Shown here: positions 35,020 to 46,427 of the stretch, piece by piece
Layout: each line of letters begins with the position of its first letter
How positions within the stretch are numbered: the stretch's first letter is position 1
From: Dermacentor variabilis
Lineage: Eukaryota; Arthropoda; Arachnida; Ixodida; Ixodidae
Length of the DNA stretch: 64,000 bases
Assembly (NCBI RefSeq): GCF_050947875.1
Contig: NC_134568.1
Location: 204,013,729-204,077,728 of the forward strand
Direction: 5' to 3'
The notes under the pieces: model-generated
The model's input: the letters and a program-made list of their open reading frames with translations, nothing else
Databases searched by the model: none
What the model was told of the DNA's origin: nothing
Position numbers and translations under genes: made by a program

Positions 35020-35615
35020 TGTCACTCGCGCACACGCAAACTTGAACAAATCTCACTCGATGACTGCGAACAGTCGCTGTCAAAACGCTGGCGTGAGGAA
35101 GCGCCGCAGCGGCCGCCAGCGAATCGACATTCGTTCTGCCTCTCGCTTCCACGCAAACTAAACGGCGAGAACAAAGCGCACACGAAGCTATCGGCACTCG
35201 ACGCACTCGGTTCCCCTCGCAGATCGCTTTCGAAATAGGGCCCGCGCAGCCGCGCATTACGCAGCCGCCGCCGCCGTAGCACCCCTCTCCCTCCCTGGTG
35301 CCTTGCGCGCGATGGAAGACGGCGCGCTTCCTCCTCGCCTTCCTTCCTTGCGCGCGCGAGGTCGAGCCATCATCGTCGGCTAACCCTCGCGCCGACTTTC
35401 ACTCGCACATGCAGCACACGGCGCGTGGCCACGATTTTACCGCACTTGGGCTCTATGCGGAACATGACGGCGACGCCAACGGTGACGACGGCGGCGGAAA
35501 TGGGCCTGGAGTGTCAACATAATTGCCATCGCAATAATATGTGGAGCTCTACAGCGATGGCAAAAATTCGATTGGAGTGTGCCTATAATTGTTATCGCAA
35601 TAATAGCGAAGTCAT
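35020..35615 (-). repeat. GC-rich dispersed repeat, TATTGCGATA family
   Basis: The longest copy in the window. On the - strand TATTGCGATAACAATTATAGG and a second TATTGCGATGGCAATTATG start lie at 35525-35615, followed by CACTCCAGGCCCATTTCC and a long GC-rich body down to about 35020. The doubled start means two copies or a duplicated end. Related to 3377-3640 and 37617-37740. Confidence 0.6.
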
Positions 35616-35754
35616 GGAATCAGACTCTATTAAATCTCATGGAATCGCCCACTTATTTGACTCTAACTCGCAGGCTTATCATTTATGCGAATTGCCAGCT
35701 TACTGAAAAATCACTGATACTGAGCAAGATCAAAGCTCGGTTCAAAGTCACGTT

Positions 35755-35870
35755 CGCACTCACGTCTACAAGCATGCACTGCCACGTACTGACTTGCACA
35801 GTCTTCTGCTCACACTCACACGCACTCGTTCACGGTCATAATGACGTCCATTCACACTCATCAGCGATTG
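35755..35870. repeat. Degenerate CACTCAC minisatellite
   Basis: Irregular CACTCACG, CACACTCAC and CGTTCAC variants, as at 33740-33945. The frame at 35579-35881 passes through it and is not credible. Confidence 0.5.
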
Positions 35871-37616
35871 CTGTTAATTAAACGAGGGTGTCAAACAGAA
35901 AATAAAAATATCTGGTCTGGTCCAACGCGCTCTCACTTTTCTTTTGGTTCAGTTCCGGTTCCACCAAAAATATAACTGTTCGCTAACCGTTTCGGCGTGG
36001 TCCACTTTATCTAGCCTCATGGCTGCCGGTTGCCCATTGCTGTAGACTTGTCCGCGTGGCACAGGCGCAAGTTATGTCAGGAGGAGGCAGAAATGGACTA
36101 TCTGGTACATGGGAGAAAGCAAATAACATTTTTACGCGAATGTAAATTAATGAAATTTAATTTGATACAGCCACAGGGAGGCCAATGGGGATGCTAGATC
36201 TAGAGGGTGCGGCACGCGGTTTGGCCCCTCGACGCGTACATATCTGCGCTCCCTCTCTCCCGCGTTTGCTTTTTATTGTCATACGCGCGAACCGTGCAAA
36301 ATAACCTTCCAGACGTATAAGCGCTCTGATTTAAGTACTTGTAAAAGAAAAACCTCACGGTCACAGCCGAATTATAAGGTTTCTCGTTCATAAATGTCAC
36401 GTTGTAATTAATAAATTGTCGTGAATGTACGCAACAAATGAAAAAAAAAACATTCCTTAGTCTGATATAGAGCACATGCATAGGAATGATAAACGATAAA
36501 TCTTGAAGAAACGTGACATATACATATATAGTACTGAATATCCAACGAAGTGTTTCTGTGTATCACAATGCACACAAATCGATTATGAAAAAAAAAAAGA
36601 GAATACAATCAGCATGAAGCGCTGCCATCAAAAGCACAGGTGAAACTACGTCACAGAAAAATGAAACTTAACTGAAAAGATCTGAGAAGCAATTAAAGTA
36701 ACAATATTAGAATAGTTACTATTCACTCGAATAACAAAGCTTTTGCTGACGTTTTGACGCATGCTCGGCAAGATATCATCGTATGAGAAATTGCAGGCGT
36801 CATACATTCAGCGTAAGAAGGCCTAAAGTAACGTGATGCCTCACGTAACTACGTTACACGAGAGCACTGCTGGAAGTCTGACTCACCTCACCATTCTGTA
36901 AGTGTGCGGCGAATCAAGAGGTGGAAAGATGAGGTGAGGGGATGCAACATCAGTACTAATCACGACACACCTTGCACAGAAACGTAGATGAGCACGTAGC
37001 ACGGCCAGTGCACAACCGTGACACCGACATTTGCTCACAGTCGCGCTCAACGCAAGCGCCGCATCCGCACAGGGCAACAACGTCGACACTCAGTGTAAGC
37101 AGAATGCGCGCGCATTATAGAGAAAGTCGAGCATGTGCTGAAAAGGAACGCTTAACGGCCTTAACTGAACCGACCGAAATTGGCGCTCGGCGTCGATCAC
37201 GCTCGCTTCTTTCGACGGCGCCATAGAGCCTCGCCGCGAAGGTGAAGGGCGAAAGCGAAAGTAACGCTCGCATAGCGCCGAATGCTTCGAATTCCCCTGC
37301 GGCGCTTCCCACGTTTCCTTTTCAAGCTCCCTCCATCGGGCCGCGGAGGCGCAATGAGCGAGCACAGTTTTAGGAGCCAAATGAGAAGCACCGGGCAGAA
37401 ATGGGGATGGAAGCAGGCACTGAAATTTAGGCTGAGCGTCTCCTGCGCAGCGACGGCTTCGGACTGACGATACAGAAGCGCTGGTAAAGCTTGTATGTGC
37501 GTTTGAGATTGTGAGGGAATAGCTAAGTGCCGTGACCTTGAGCACGCAGCGTATAGACCCGAGCGTTGTGCTGCCGATAAAGCGGCGGCCACGCGGTTCC
37601 GTGCTGGCTCTTTTTT
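35871..37616. other. Unassigned sequence
   Basis: No recognised family. The GC-rich part (36990-37560) has overlapping frames on both strands without motifs (for example 37090-37545 and 37197-37736 on the - strand). Confidence 0.25.
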
Positions 37617-37740
37617 ATTGCGATAGCTGTTATATGGACACTCCAGGTGCATTTCTGCCATCGCCGACGCCATGATGCTCCGTATAAAGTCCAAGGGCGA
37701 TAAGATTATTGCCGCGCGCCATATGATGTATAGCATACGG
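37617..37740 (+). repeat. TATTGCGATA family repeat, short copy
   Basis: Starts TATTGCGATAGCTGTTATATGG, followed by CACTCCAGGTGCATTTCTGCC, GATGCTCCGTATAAAGTCC and GATAAGATTA, in the same block order as the copies at 3377 and 35020. Confidence 0.6.
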
Positions 37741-39459
37741 CATACAGGGCTACGTTACTGCTTGTATGTATCGTAAAAAAAATTGAGTTCAGATAGATGG
37801 CAACTAGTACACAGACCGCACAGTTAAATCTCCTTTGAAGCCGTACTTTTGGATGCGAGGGGAAAGATAGTTCCATTGATATCCGAGTGCTTGGCTGTGT
37901 AAAAGAAATCAGAGCTCAGGATTATTGATTTTAGAGGCAGCACTTGTTCCAGCATGTACTTCATCGAGCTCGCTGCCATCTTCGCGATGTGCGATCACAG
38001 AGCCATGAAGAGAGAACGCAACAACTGGTGGCAGTCCTCCTGCGGTGTTTTGACATGGCACGAGATCGCTTCAACGCAAGTAGATGGGTCGTTGTTTCGC
38101 TACCTCATATGTTTTCTTGTCTATTGGGCAACTGTTTGGTGATATGTTTGCTTTTGGCGGATTAGTATGATGCGATGCCGCTACTTTATGAGCTCCTAAA
38201 GTGGGTTTTAGATTGGGGAAAGCAGTCAAACAAGAAAGGCTGCGTGGATATCACCTGACTCCTCGCAACTCTGTCTCTTCCTTCTCCTTGTGCGATTTGA
38301 CCACTGGCGTCATATGTACGCGGATAAACGCATCCTTCAAATTCAGAACCGCTGCCTGCATAGCGCAGTTTCTATATCTAGTTAACTAGTTACAGTGCTT
38401 ATGCAAAATGTTTTCGTGTTGCGTGCACGCTTTGAAGTCAAATGTAGCCTTCCACACTTTTTACTCCATTGCTTCCGAAGCAATACTTGAAAAAGTGTCA
38501 CTCACATTTGATGCGTAGTGCCACCATATCTCCATAATTTAAAGCTTTCTTGTGAATCTCTGGTTGATCGTGCCGGGACGATCAACACTCGAAGGTAATT
38601 TCAGGACCGCAGTGTCAAACGTTCATGCGCCAGGACTCGAACTTCGGATTAAGAAGCGTGGGTGCGGCGAGTTGCTCTGCTAAAGTGATTAATGCCTATC
38701 GGTCTCGCAGACCCGCGTTATTGGTATACACTTCCGACAGCATAAGTGCTCTTTAGGCGCGAATTAGACATTGTGAAAGACTGCAATCGCTTGACCACCT
38801 TGAAATTGAGAATGGCGTTGACTTAGGCTACGTTCACGCTTCGTCTAGGAGCAAGCGGAAGCGGCAAAAACTTGACAAAATCCACCCGCCTAGGCGGCGA
38901 AACGAACTAAAAACCAGGCGGCGAGCCCGATCGGTCTCGGAGCGATTTTTTTCGCCACGCCAAAACGGAAAGCCGTTCCGCTTCACCGGAAGCTGCACTA
39001 GCATGTAAACATCCTGGCGTAATATTTAACACCTTCCATTGTTCATTGTCCATTTTTAGGAAGAATAACTAGCTAAAAGTATTAAAACTATGTCTTCTTC
39101 TTCTTCCATGCAAGTTAATGAGGCCACGTGCAGTTGCGCGGAATGATAGCTTTTAATAATTGATGGGTCAATGAATGAACGTATGCCTTGAAATAGTGGC
39201 TGAACAGCGCCACCACGCGTACAAATGTACGCAGACTAGATGGTTGTGGGCGAAAGCAGCAGTGGTTTCAGCTGCAGTGGCGAAACACCTTGGACATGCG
39301 CGGAAAAGATTTTCCGCCCACTTTGGCCATCCGCTTGCCGCTTTCCAAGTGTAACGTAGTCTGAATCTTCTGTCGACACAGCGAACGACACCGCTCCCTG
39401 ACGAGTGAACTGGATCGACACCTGATTCCCTTAAAATTCACAAGACCCTCAACTGTATA
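37741..39459. other. Unassigned sequence
   Basis: No gene or family recognised. A 9-bp hairpin (GTTGATCGT, 6-base loop, ACGATCAAC) lies near 38561-38584. Confidence 0.25.
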
Positions 39460-39669
39460 CCCGTGAGCAAAAGTATACGGACCAGGGGTAGCGTGATAAA
39501 GCCAATTTTTTCCTCTGCCTGTGAATACAACTTGGAATTGAAGACTGCCGTCAAAACTTGGGATTGTGAACTTTCCATTGTACTCGTCGATTTCAGTTTA
39601 TGCACGTTAATTACAAAAAATTCAGGTTTTTCGGCGACCCTGAGGTCCATATACTTTTGCTCGCAGGTG
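39460..39669. mobile_element. Tc1-type MITE, about 210 bp
   Basis: Inverted ends of about 35 bp share GAGCAAAAGTATA.GGACC and are flanked by TA (39458-39459 and 39670-39671). No coding capacity. The ends differ from those of the MITE at 638, so it belongs to a separate family. Confidence 0.7.
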
Positions 39670-39982
39670 TACGTCAACCTTTCGACGTCAGGGTTCCTGT
39701 CGGCTCTCTTGACCGGCCAGCCAGACGGACACATATCTCTTAGGAACCATTCATGTGTGAGATCAACAATTTATTTATTCCAAAAAACGAGCGACGTCGT
39801 ATCTGTATTATTGCAAGGGGGGAATACAGGTGATAAATACAACGCAAAGAAGGGAATCATGAGTTTTGCCTCATAGTATACAATGCTATACGGCTAGTGT
39901 GTAAATTTATGCGAACGCGCCTTCACACACTAACTAACAAAAAGAGGGAACATGTGAGAATTGCACACCAAGTAAATAAACA

Positions 39983-40203
39983 TGTGTCATCATCATCATC
40001 AGCCTGGTTACGTCCACTCCAGGGCAAAGACCTCTCCCATACCTCTCCAACTACCCCGGTCATGTACTAACTGTGGCCAGGTTGTGCCTGCAAACTTGTT
40101 AATCTCATCCGCCCACCTAACTTTCTGCCGCACCCTGCTACGCTTCCCTTCCCTGGAATGCTGTCCGTAACCCTTAATGGCCATCGGTTATCTTCCCTCC
40201 TCA
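39983..40203 (-). mobile_element. RTE LINE 3' fragment
   Basis: Nearly the same sequence as the 3' end of the RTE element at 6022, including the TGATGATGATG tail and the TGGCCA.. and ATGACCGGG.. blocks. It is severely 5'-truncated. The reading frame corresponds to the final 60 or so residues with a few changes. Confidence 0.85.
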
Positions 40204-40461
40204 TTACATGTGTATGCATCAGAAAAGCTACAAAGTGCACCGCACCTAAAAATATAGAAAAGTTTCAGCCGTATGGCAGTGCGTAATGGTTTGCGGAAAG
40301 TGATTCCGCATTGTAATTGTTTGGAGGGAAAAAACTTAAGCGCATCGCTGTAACAAAAGTACTCACGAACCTTCATAGCAGGATCTCAACGCGCTGATGC
40401 GGAATGCGAGGATAACAGATAAGGGGTTTTTGTTCCCATGTTAAATATAAGTTAAATTCTA
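40204..40461. other. Unassigned sequence
   Basis: Short spacer between the RTE fragment and a Ruka copy; nothing recognised. Confidence 0.25.
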
Positions 40462-40685
40462 GCGTTTTACGTGCAAAATAACGATATAATTATGACGTAC
40501 GCCGTAGTGGGGGACTCCGCGTTAGTTTAGGCCACCTGGGGTTCTTTAACGTGCACATAAATCTAAATACCACGAACATTTTCGCATTTCACCGCCATTA
40601 AAATACGCCCATCACGGCAGGGATTGAACACGCGACCTCAGCAGTGCTGTATGCACCATAGCTCCTCGGTCATAGGCACTGGCTA
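40462..40685 (-). repeat. Ruka-type SINE (reverse)
   Basis: On the - strand: GAGGTCGCGTGTTCAATCC (B box), CGGTGAAATGCGAAAATG, GTGCACGTTAAAGAACCCC, GTCCCCCACTACGGCG and TTTTGCACGTAAAACGC in the Ruka order. It is diverged, and its head is less well conserved than in the copies at 28161 and 57878. Confidence 0.75.
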
Positions 40686-40889
40686 CCGTTTTACTAGAGT
40701 ATATTCGAACGAAAAGTTTCGGGTGGAGGCGACCTTTCTCCAAGGCTTGCCAGTCTATATTAAGGTTTATTGCGGACACATTGCTACAATAGTCGTAGTC
40801 GCTACTGATGAAACGAGCGGCGAACTCCTTAACAAGTCCGCGTGCGAGTGACAGCACAGTATACCGTGGCTCCCATGCTGCGCAGGCAT

Positions 40890-41250
40890 ATTCTTAGATT
40901 GACCGAATGTTATTAAAGTACAATAGCTTCGTTACGTGCAGTGGTGCCAGTTGAAAGTTGCGTCTGATGAAATTAAGCATACTGTTCGTCCTGGTTGCTA
41001 TGTAATATATATGCTTAGAACATGTTAGGTAATCGGAAAAAGTAAGTGCCCACGTATTTCTGGTGTTGCACTTGTTATAGTGGAACTGGTGAAAACGTAT
41101 TTCGAAATGACTAAAGAGCGTTCGCGATGATGTGTAATGTTGTGACATTTGTTTTCCGTGTTCAAGCGCATTTGCCATTATGTGCAGCATTGATGCGCAC
41201 AGTCTAGATCGTGCTTTCTGAAAGGGACATTCGACACATTCCTTATACAT
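40890..41250 (-). pseudogene. CR1-like LINE RT thumb fragment
   Basis: The - strand frame contains NTWALTFSDYLTCSKHIYYI, then NSMLNFIRRNFQLAPLHVTK and LLYFNNIRSI. This matches the block after RT motif C in CR1-like LINEs (YLGV...L.WS.HI..I......L.F.RRN...AP..VK...Y...VRS). No other part of this LINE is adjacent. Confidence 0.7.
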
Positions 41251-41424
41251 ACATATCTAAACATCACGCAGTCATGTAGGTAAGACAGATTCTACAGTTA
41301 AGGTGTTGAGCAAAATCAATGACATAAATTAAAGACAACAAAGGCGCTAGCATGGATCATCTTAGGAACGTCTGAACCAACTTTTACTTCACCCGACCTG
41401 CTTCCATTACTTATTACATGTTGT

Positions 41425-41558
41425 GCTTTCAATAGGTGAAGCGCCAATAGTGACGGCACACAAGAAGGAATACAGACAGGACAAGGCGGACAAGCGCCTT
41501 GTCCTGTCTGTATTCCTTCTTGTGTGCCGACACTATTGGCGCTTCACCTGTTGAAAGC
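41425..41558. repeat. Foldback hairpin, 64-bp arms
   Basis: Left arm 41425-41488, a 6-base loop, right arm 41495-41558. I count two mismatches in 64 pairs. The arms start GCTTTCAATAGGTGAAGCGCC and end GGACAAGGCG. It could be a foldback element or an inverted duplication of one LINE 3' segment. Confidence 0.85.
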
Positions 41559-42351
41559 TATGCACCAACTAGCCCCACAACGTGTTTTACTACATGTTGG
41601 GTTTTGCCTGAAATATATTCACGCATACATGGAAGAACTAGGAGATCAATACAAATAAAAGATAACTTATAGCAGGACTGCTGGCACATAGTCAAAAGCT
41701 TTTCTAAAATTTAAGAAGATGGAATCAACTTACAAGTCTTAACAAAATTAAAAAAGAAAAATGTCATCACAAAATTAAAATAATTGTGTTGTGCAAGATA
41801 ATCCATAGCGAAAGAAACTTGCTGGTTTCATTGCCTCGCTAGTCCAGATGATGAAATTTGATGAAGCGAGATCGGTACAATAGTTTGTCCACTTCATGGG
41901 CGCAATATTTTGCCATTTTTGGCTGACTTGGTTCCGTCACGATGCCTTCTGTCGTGTCGCTGAAGGTCAAAGCCTTCGAGGCCAATTTTGAGATGCAGGG
42001 TACAGCGAGAGCAAACTTTATTGATATGAAGCTCATGTCGATGCCTGGATAGGTTCGTAAACACACGATCAAATCAAATAAAAAACAGACAAAAAAGGAA
42101 GAAAGAGGCAGCATAGATTCATGTAACCTATACAAGCTTTATCTCGTTTGCGTGTCGTAAACCACACCCGCTGCTTTAAACATCCGGAGGGCTCGCGATG
42201 ACCCATGAACAGTGGAAGTTTGAGAGAAAAGAAAATTGGTGGCGTATCCATCCTCTGGAGACTATTGGCAACGTTAATGCGGTTATCAATGTCTCTTAGG
42301 ATGGGCATGTAATTGGTGTTGATACGTTTTGTATGCTATGATGGTTATTAT
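41559..42351. other. Unassigned AT-rich sequence
   Basis: Open frames 41839-42135 and 42069-42308 (-) have no motif. Nothing recognised. Confidence 0.25.
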
Positions 42352-42545
42352 AAAGAGCGGCACATTCCCAGTGACACATATCCAGCGACCCAAATCGCCG
42401 TCAGAGAGATTCGTTGAAGAGCTGCACACACCCCCGTGGCACACAGCCCCGCCCCCAAGTCGACGTCAAATTGGTTCATTGAAGAGCTGCACGTATACCC
42501 TCTGCTGCTCATATCCAGCTACCCAAGTTTGCGTGAAAGAAAAAC
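42352..42545 (+). repeat. Minisatellite, about 66-bp period, 3 units
   Basis: GAAGAGCTGCAC recurs at 42415 and 42481, each time preceded by a GTCA.A..GATTCGTT or GTCAAATTGGTTCATT block and followed by variants of CATATCCAGC.ACCCAA. Units are diverged. Confidence 0.65.
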
Positions 42546-45074
42546 GGTTAGATGCGTACGTAAATAGAAAGATAGCGGAAAGTGCGTGAAGGGTACTCTA
42601 AATAGAAACAATATCAGGGTCTATGGAGGCGCCTCTTTTTCCCCTGTAAATCGAAAATTGTCTTCGCTCTCAGCCAGCTATTACAAGTTGAACAGCAGGA
42701 TAATGAATACCATCGGCAGCTTTTTGCCAACGCCGGTGCATGAGTCGTCGCTTTAGCGTGCTGCTCACGCGCATCCTGTTTTGCCTGTTTGTTCACCGTT
42801 TTGCTTTATCGCGTCTCACTTTCACTTTCTGCCTCCACGTTGCGTCGGTGTCGTTCCCCTTATGTTCGCCTCGTCACAGGGTGCAATGCGTTGTCGCATG
42901 CACAGAACTGCGGGTGTGGCGGCCCACCTGAGGCGAGCTTGTTTACTGGGCGCGGCGCCTCTCACGTCATTTTCCGCCATACAGCGCGGCGGTCTCATCT
43001 GTTTCCTTTTTATTTCCCGCCGCTGGCGTCTTCCTCTCGCCCTTCGCGGCCTGTTTCGTCAAGTGGAATACGACGCTCACGTCTTCTACAGCGATGCTGA
43101 GTTTTGGTGCGCCTTCAAATGTGCCCGCGTATTGAACGCTTTGCAACGAAATAACCCACAGGGAAACCGGGCGTCAACGGAAAATAAATCTCTCTCCTTT
43201 GCCCGTGCCTTCTTTCCCCTGGAGTGAATAGGAGCGCTCGTTGAAGCCACAATAGCAACCATAAGCATGAAACAAAAAATGGAAAAAGAGTCGTGGGACT
43301 CAGGTGGGCAAAGAAAGGTAGGATGGAGAAAAGTACTTTACCTGCACATGCCGCCGCGCTGCAACAAACTTTAGCTTTTTTTTTTGCTTCTTTTCGTCTC
43401 TTTCGCGATGCAAATCGTTCTGGCATCTATTTTCCCCGTGAATGCGAAGCCGTGTGCGCAAAAGACGATGCTCGAGCGGAGTGGAATTCCAGTGCGAAGC
43501 GGGCGTTTCGCCCGTGGAAGACGTTTGGCGCCCGCGCCATTTCGTCATTTCATCGCCCGAGGTTCTTCGGAGTATGAGGCGCATCACATCGCTCCGTTCT
43601 GACCGACGCCCGACTGCGCGGTCTTGTTTTCTTGCTTTTAATTTTCGCCATTCACGAGCTCTCTACTTGGAAAACGGCGTCCGCTATTATATAGCCGCTT
43701 CTATATAGTCATAACTTGAGCACCACGTTGGGAGAAAGAGAGGGAAAAGAAGAAACACATTCTCATGCAGTCTCGTTTTGTTATTTTGTTTGCTGGCTTC
43801 TGCGTGTTACCAGGGCGCAAATTGGACCCCAAAAGCCAGCGTCAGTCACGTCATGTAAAGGTGGCCTCATGGTGTTAACGCAGGTCTTTCATTCCGAAAG
43901 CAGCTGCTGACCGCTGTCTGTTTTTGGCCACTCGCGTTAACAACGCCGCGCACTACCAAACTGGAGCCGAATTCACTAAGCGAACTTACGAACAAATTTG
44001 GACGTGCGAAAAATCTTACGAAAAACGCGTATTCAGAAACTTAACACTGTTCGCAAGATCAGCAAGCTTGCGAGACCTGCCGCTGCAAAGACGAGCGCTG
44101 TAGTCGAAAAAATTCGTATATGAGAGGTCAGCACTGGTGCGAACTTGTGTACTTCCGCCAATGGTAAGCGTAAGCCGATGCACAAAACATAAACAGCCGT
44201 TGCAGATGATGATAAGGGTGCAGCTGTCTTAAGAACATAATTATGTCTACCTGCGCCACTCGAGCTGACACGGATAAGTGTTGGAACGTGCTGTTGCGGC
44301 TGATTGGTCAGAGACCTCAACTGATGACCGAAGTTGGCGCGTGCTTAATCTTTGTGGCGCGCTCCGATTTTTGATTTCAAAAGTGCATTGACATGTTTCA
44401 GTGCATAATTGTATCGAGCGTGTGCTGCTGTCGAAAGCAGTAACATTAATGCTGTGCGGAGAACTTCTGCCTAATGTCTGATAGGCTGTGTTCCTCTATG
44501 CGCGCAATAGCCTGAATTTTCATACTAACGCTCAATTGGGTGTTAGCAAATAGAAGTGCTGTGTGCGTCCATGATAACCATGGAGTTTGTAATTTATGTG
44601 TTTTGAGCAATTCTATCGTTTTTTTTTTAAATTTCATACTTTGAGGTTTATTTTGCTCATAATGTTGAGGGTGATTATATTTTGCAATGCTTTGAGGCTA
44701 CAATTCTCCATGCTAGAAGAAACAATGAAAAAACGCCTAGATATTTCTGATTTTCAAAACTTGTTGCTTCTGCACATTTCGCTGTCCTCTTCCATGCTCA
44801 TAGTTTCAATTCAGCTCTAAGTCAAAGCGACGTAGTGTCTGCGCCCATGGTATTGCTCATTCTGTGGCCTGAGGTGTGAACCAGCGTATGCGTACGACAG
44901 ATACCAATCCTGCCCAAGATATGAGGCGCGAGTTCAATACAATAACATATAAAAAAGAAACGGCGAATAAAGCGACGTACCACCATTGATACGAAAATCA
45001 TGAGGATTGCTTGAACAAGAGTGATGCTGTGAAATAAACTATACACATCAGGAACGAATCGAACCATTGTCGCA
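42546..45074. other. Unassigned sequence; one MITE-like terminus
   Basis: Many overlapping frames at 42740-43700 on both strands without motifs. At 43967-43999 a GAATTCACTAAGCGAACTTACG terminus resembles the ends at 372-480 and 51210-51232. The matching opposite end was not found. Confidence 0.3.
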
Positions 45075-46033
45075 TGAGTACACACGCACACGCACGCACA
45101 CGCGGGCGCACACACGCGCACACACACACGCGCACACACACACACACACGCGCACACACACACGCGCACGCACGCGCAGAAACACACGCACGCAAAGAAA
45201 CACACGCACACGCACAAACACACGCACAAACACACACACACACGCACAAACACACACACACACGCGCGCGCACGCACGCGCACACACAAACACACACACA
45301 CGCGCACGTGCACACACGCACACACACACACGCGCACGCACGTGCACGCACGCACACACACGCGCACGCAGGTGTGCACAGCACGTGTGCACACGCACGC
45401 ACACACACGCGCACGCAGGTGTGCACAGCACGTGTGCACACGCACGCACACACACGCGCACGCACGTATGCACACGCGCACAAGTATGCACACGCGCACA
45501 CGCGTGCACACGCGGGCACACGCGTGCACACGCGCGCACACACGCGCGCACACACGCGCGCACACACGCGCACACACGCGCACACACGCGCGCACACACG
45601 CGCACGCACTCACTCGCGCACGCACTCACTCGCGCACACTCGCGCACGCACTCACTCACGCACGCGCACGCACACACGCGCACGCACTCACTCGCGCACA
45701 CTCGCTCGCGCACACTCACTCGCGCACACAGACGCACACGCACACACTCACACGCACACAGACGCACACGCACACAGACGCACACGCACACAGACGCACA
45801 CGCACACACTCACACGCACACACTCACACGCACACACTCACGCGCACACAGACGCACGCGCACACAGACGCACGCGCGCACGCGCACACGCACACGCACA
45901 CGCACACGTACGCGCACACGCACGCGCACACACGCACACGTACGCGCACGCGCACGCGCACACGTACGCGCACGCGCACACGTACGCGCACGCGCACGCG
46001 CACGCACACGCGCACGCGCACGCACACGCGCAC

Positions 46034-46065
<32 letters not shown>
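45075..46065. repeat. Long CA/CGCA simple-repeat array with GA end
   Basis: Nearly 1 kb of CA and CG dinucleotides in varied order (CACACG, CGCGCA), with CACTCA-rich (45600-45840) and GTACGCGCA-rich (45905-45985) subregions, then about 15 GA units (46036-46065). Long His/Thr- and Cys/Val/Arg-rich frames run through it in all phases and are artefacts. Alternating purine-pyrimidine sequence of this length could adopt Z-DNA. Confidence 0.97.
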
Positions 46066-46069
<4 letters not shown>

Positions 46070-46427
46070 GTTTGTATAACCGCACTGATCAGCATCCCTG
46101 GAGACACTCCTTTTTTGGTAAAAAGCGCGCAACATAACGTTCATTAAGACGCCAGTAAGTTTTTGTTTTGCATGCACAAAGACAGTAAGAGACAGCAGGC
46201 CATGGGAAGACCAGCCGACGAAAGAAAGCGACAGCAGACAACCATAGAGAAAGAAATTCAACAAGAGGTGACGCTCGGCGAAGACTGGCAACAGGAAATA
46301 CGCCACGCTAGTATTAATGCCGTCCGTTAGCTGCCGCGTGTATCAGAGAATAGAATGTGAAATGAAGTTAAAAGACGTTTATTTATTTTATTTTTTATTC
46401 TTTCCTGATAAAACTAAATAGTTGTGT

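Noticed and set aside
45067..46147. Very long open frames (up to 357 codons) rich in His/Thr or Cys/Val/Arg on both strands
   Set aside because: They are translations of the CA/CGCA simple repeat in every phase; no non-repeat coding sequence is attached.
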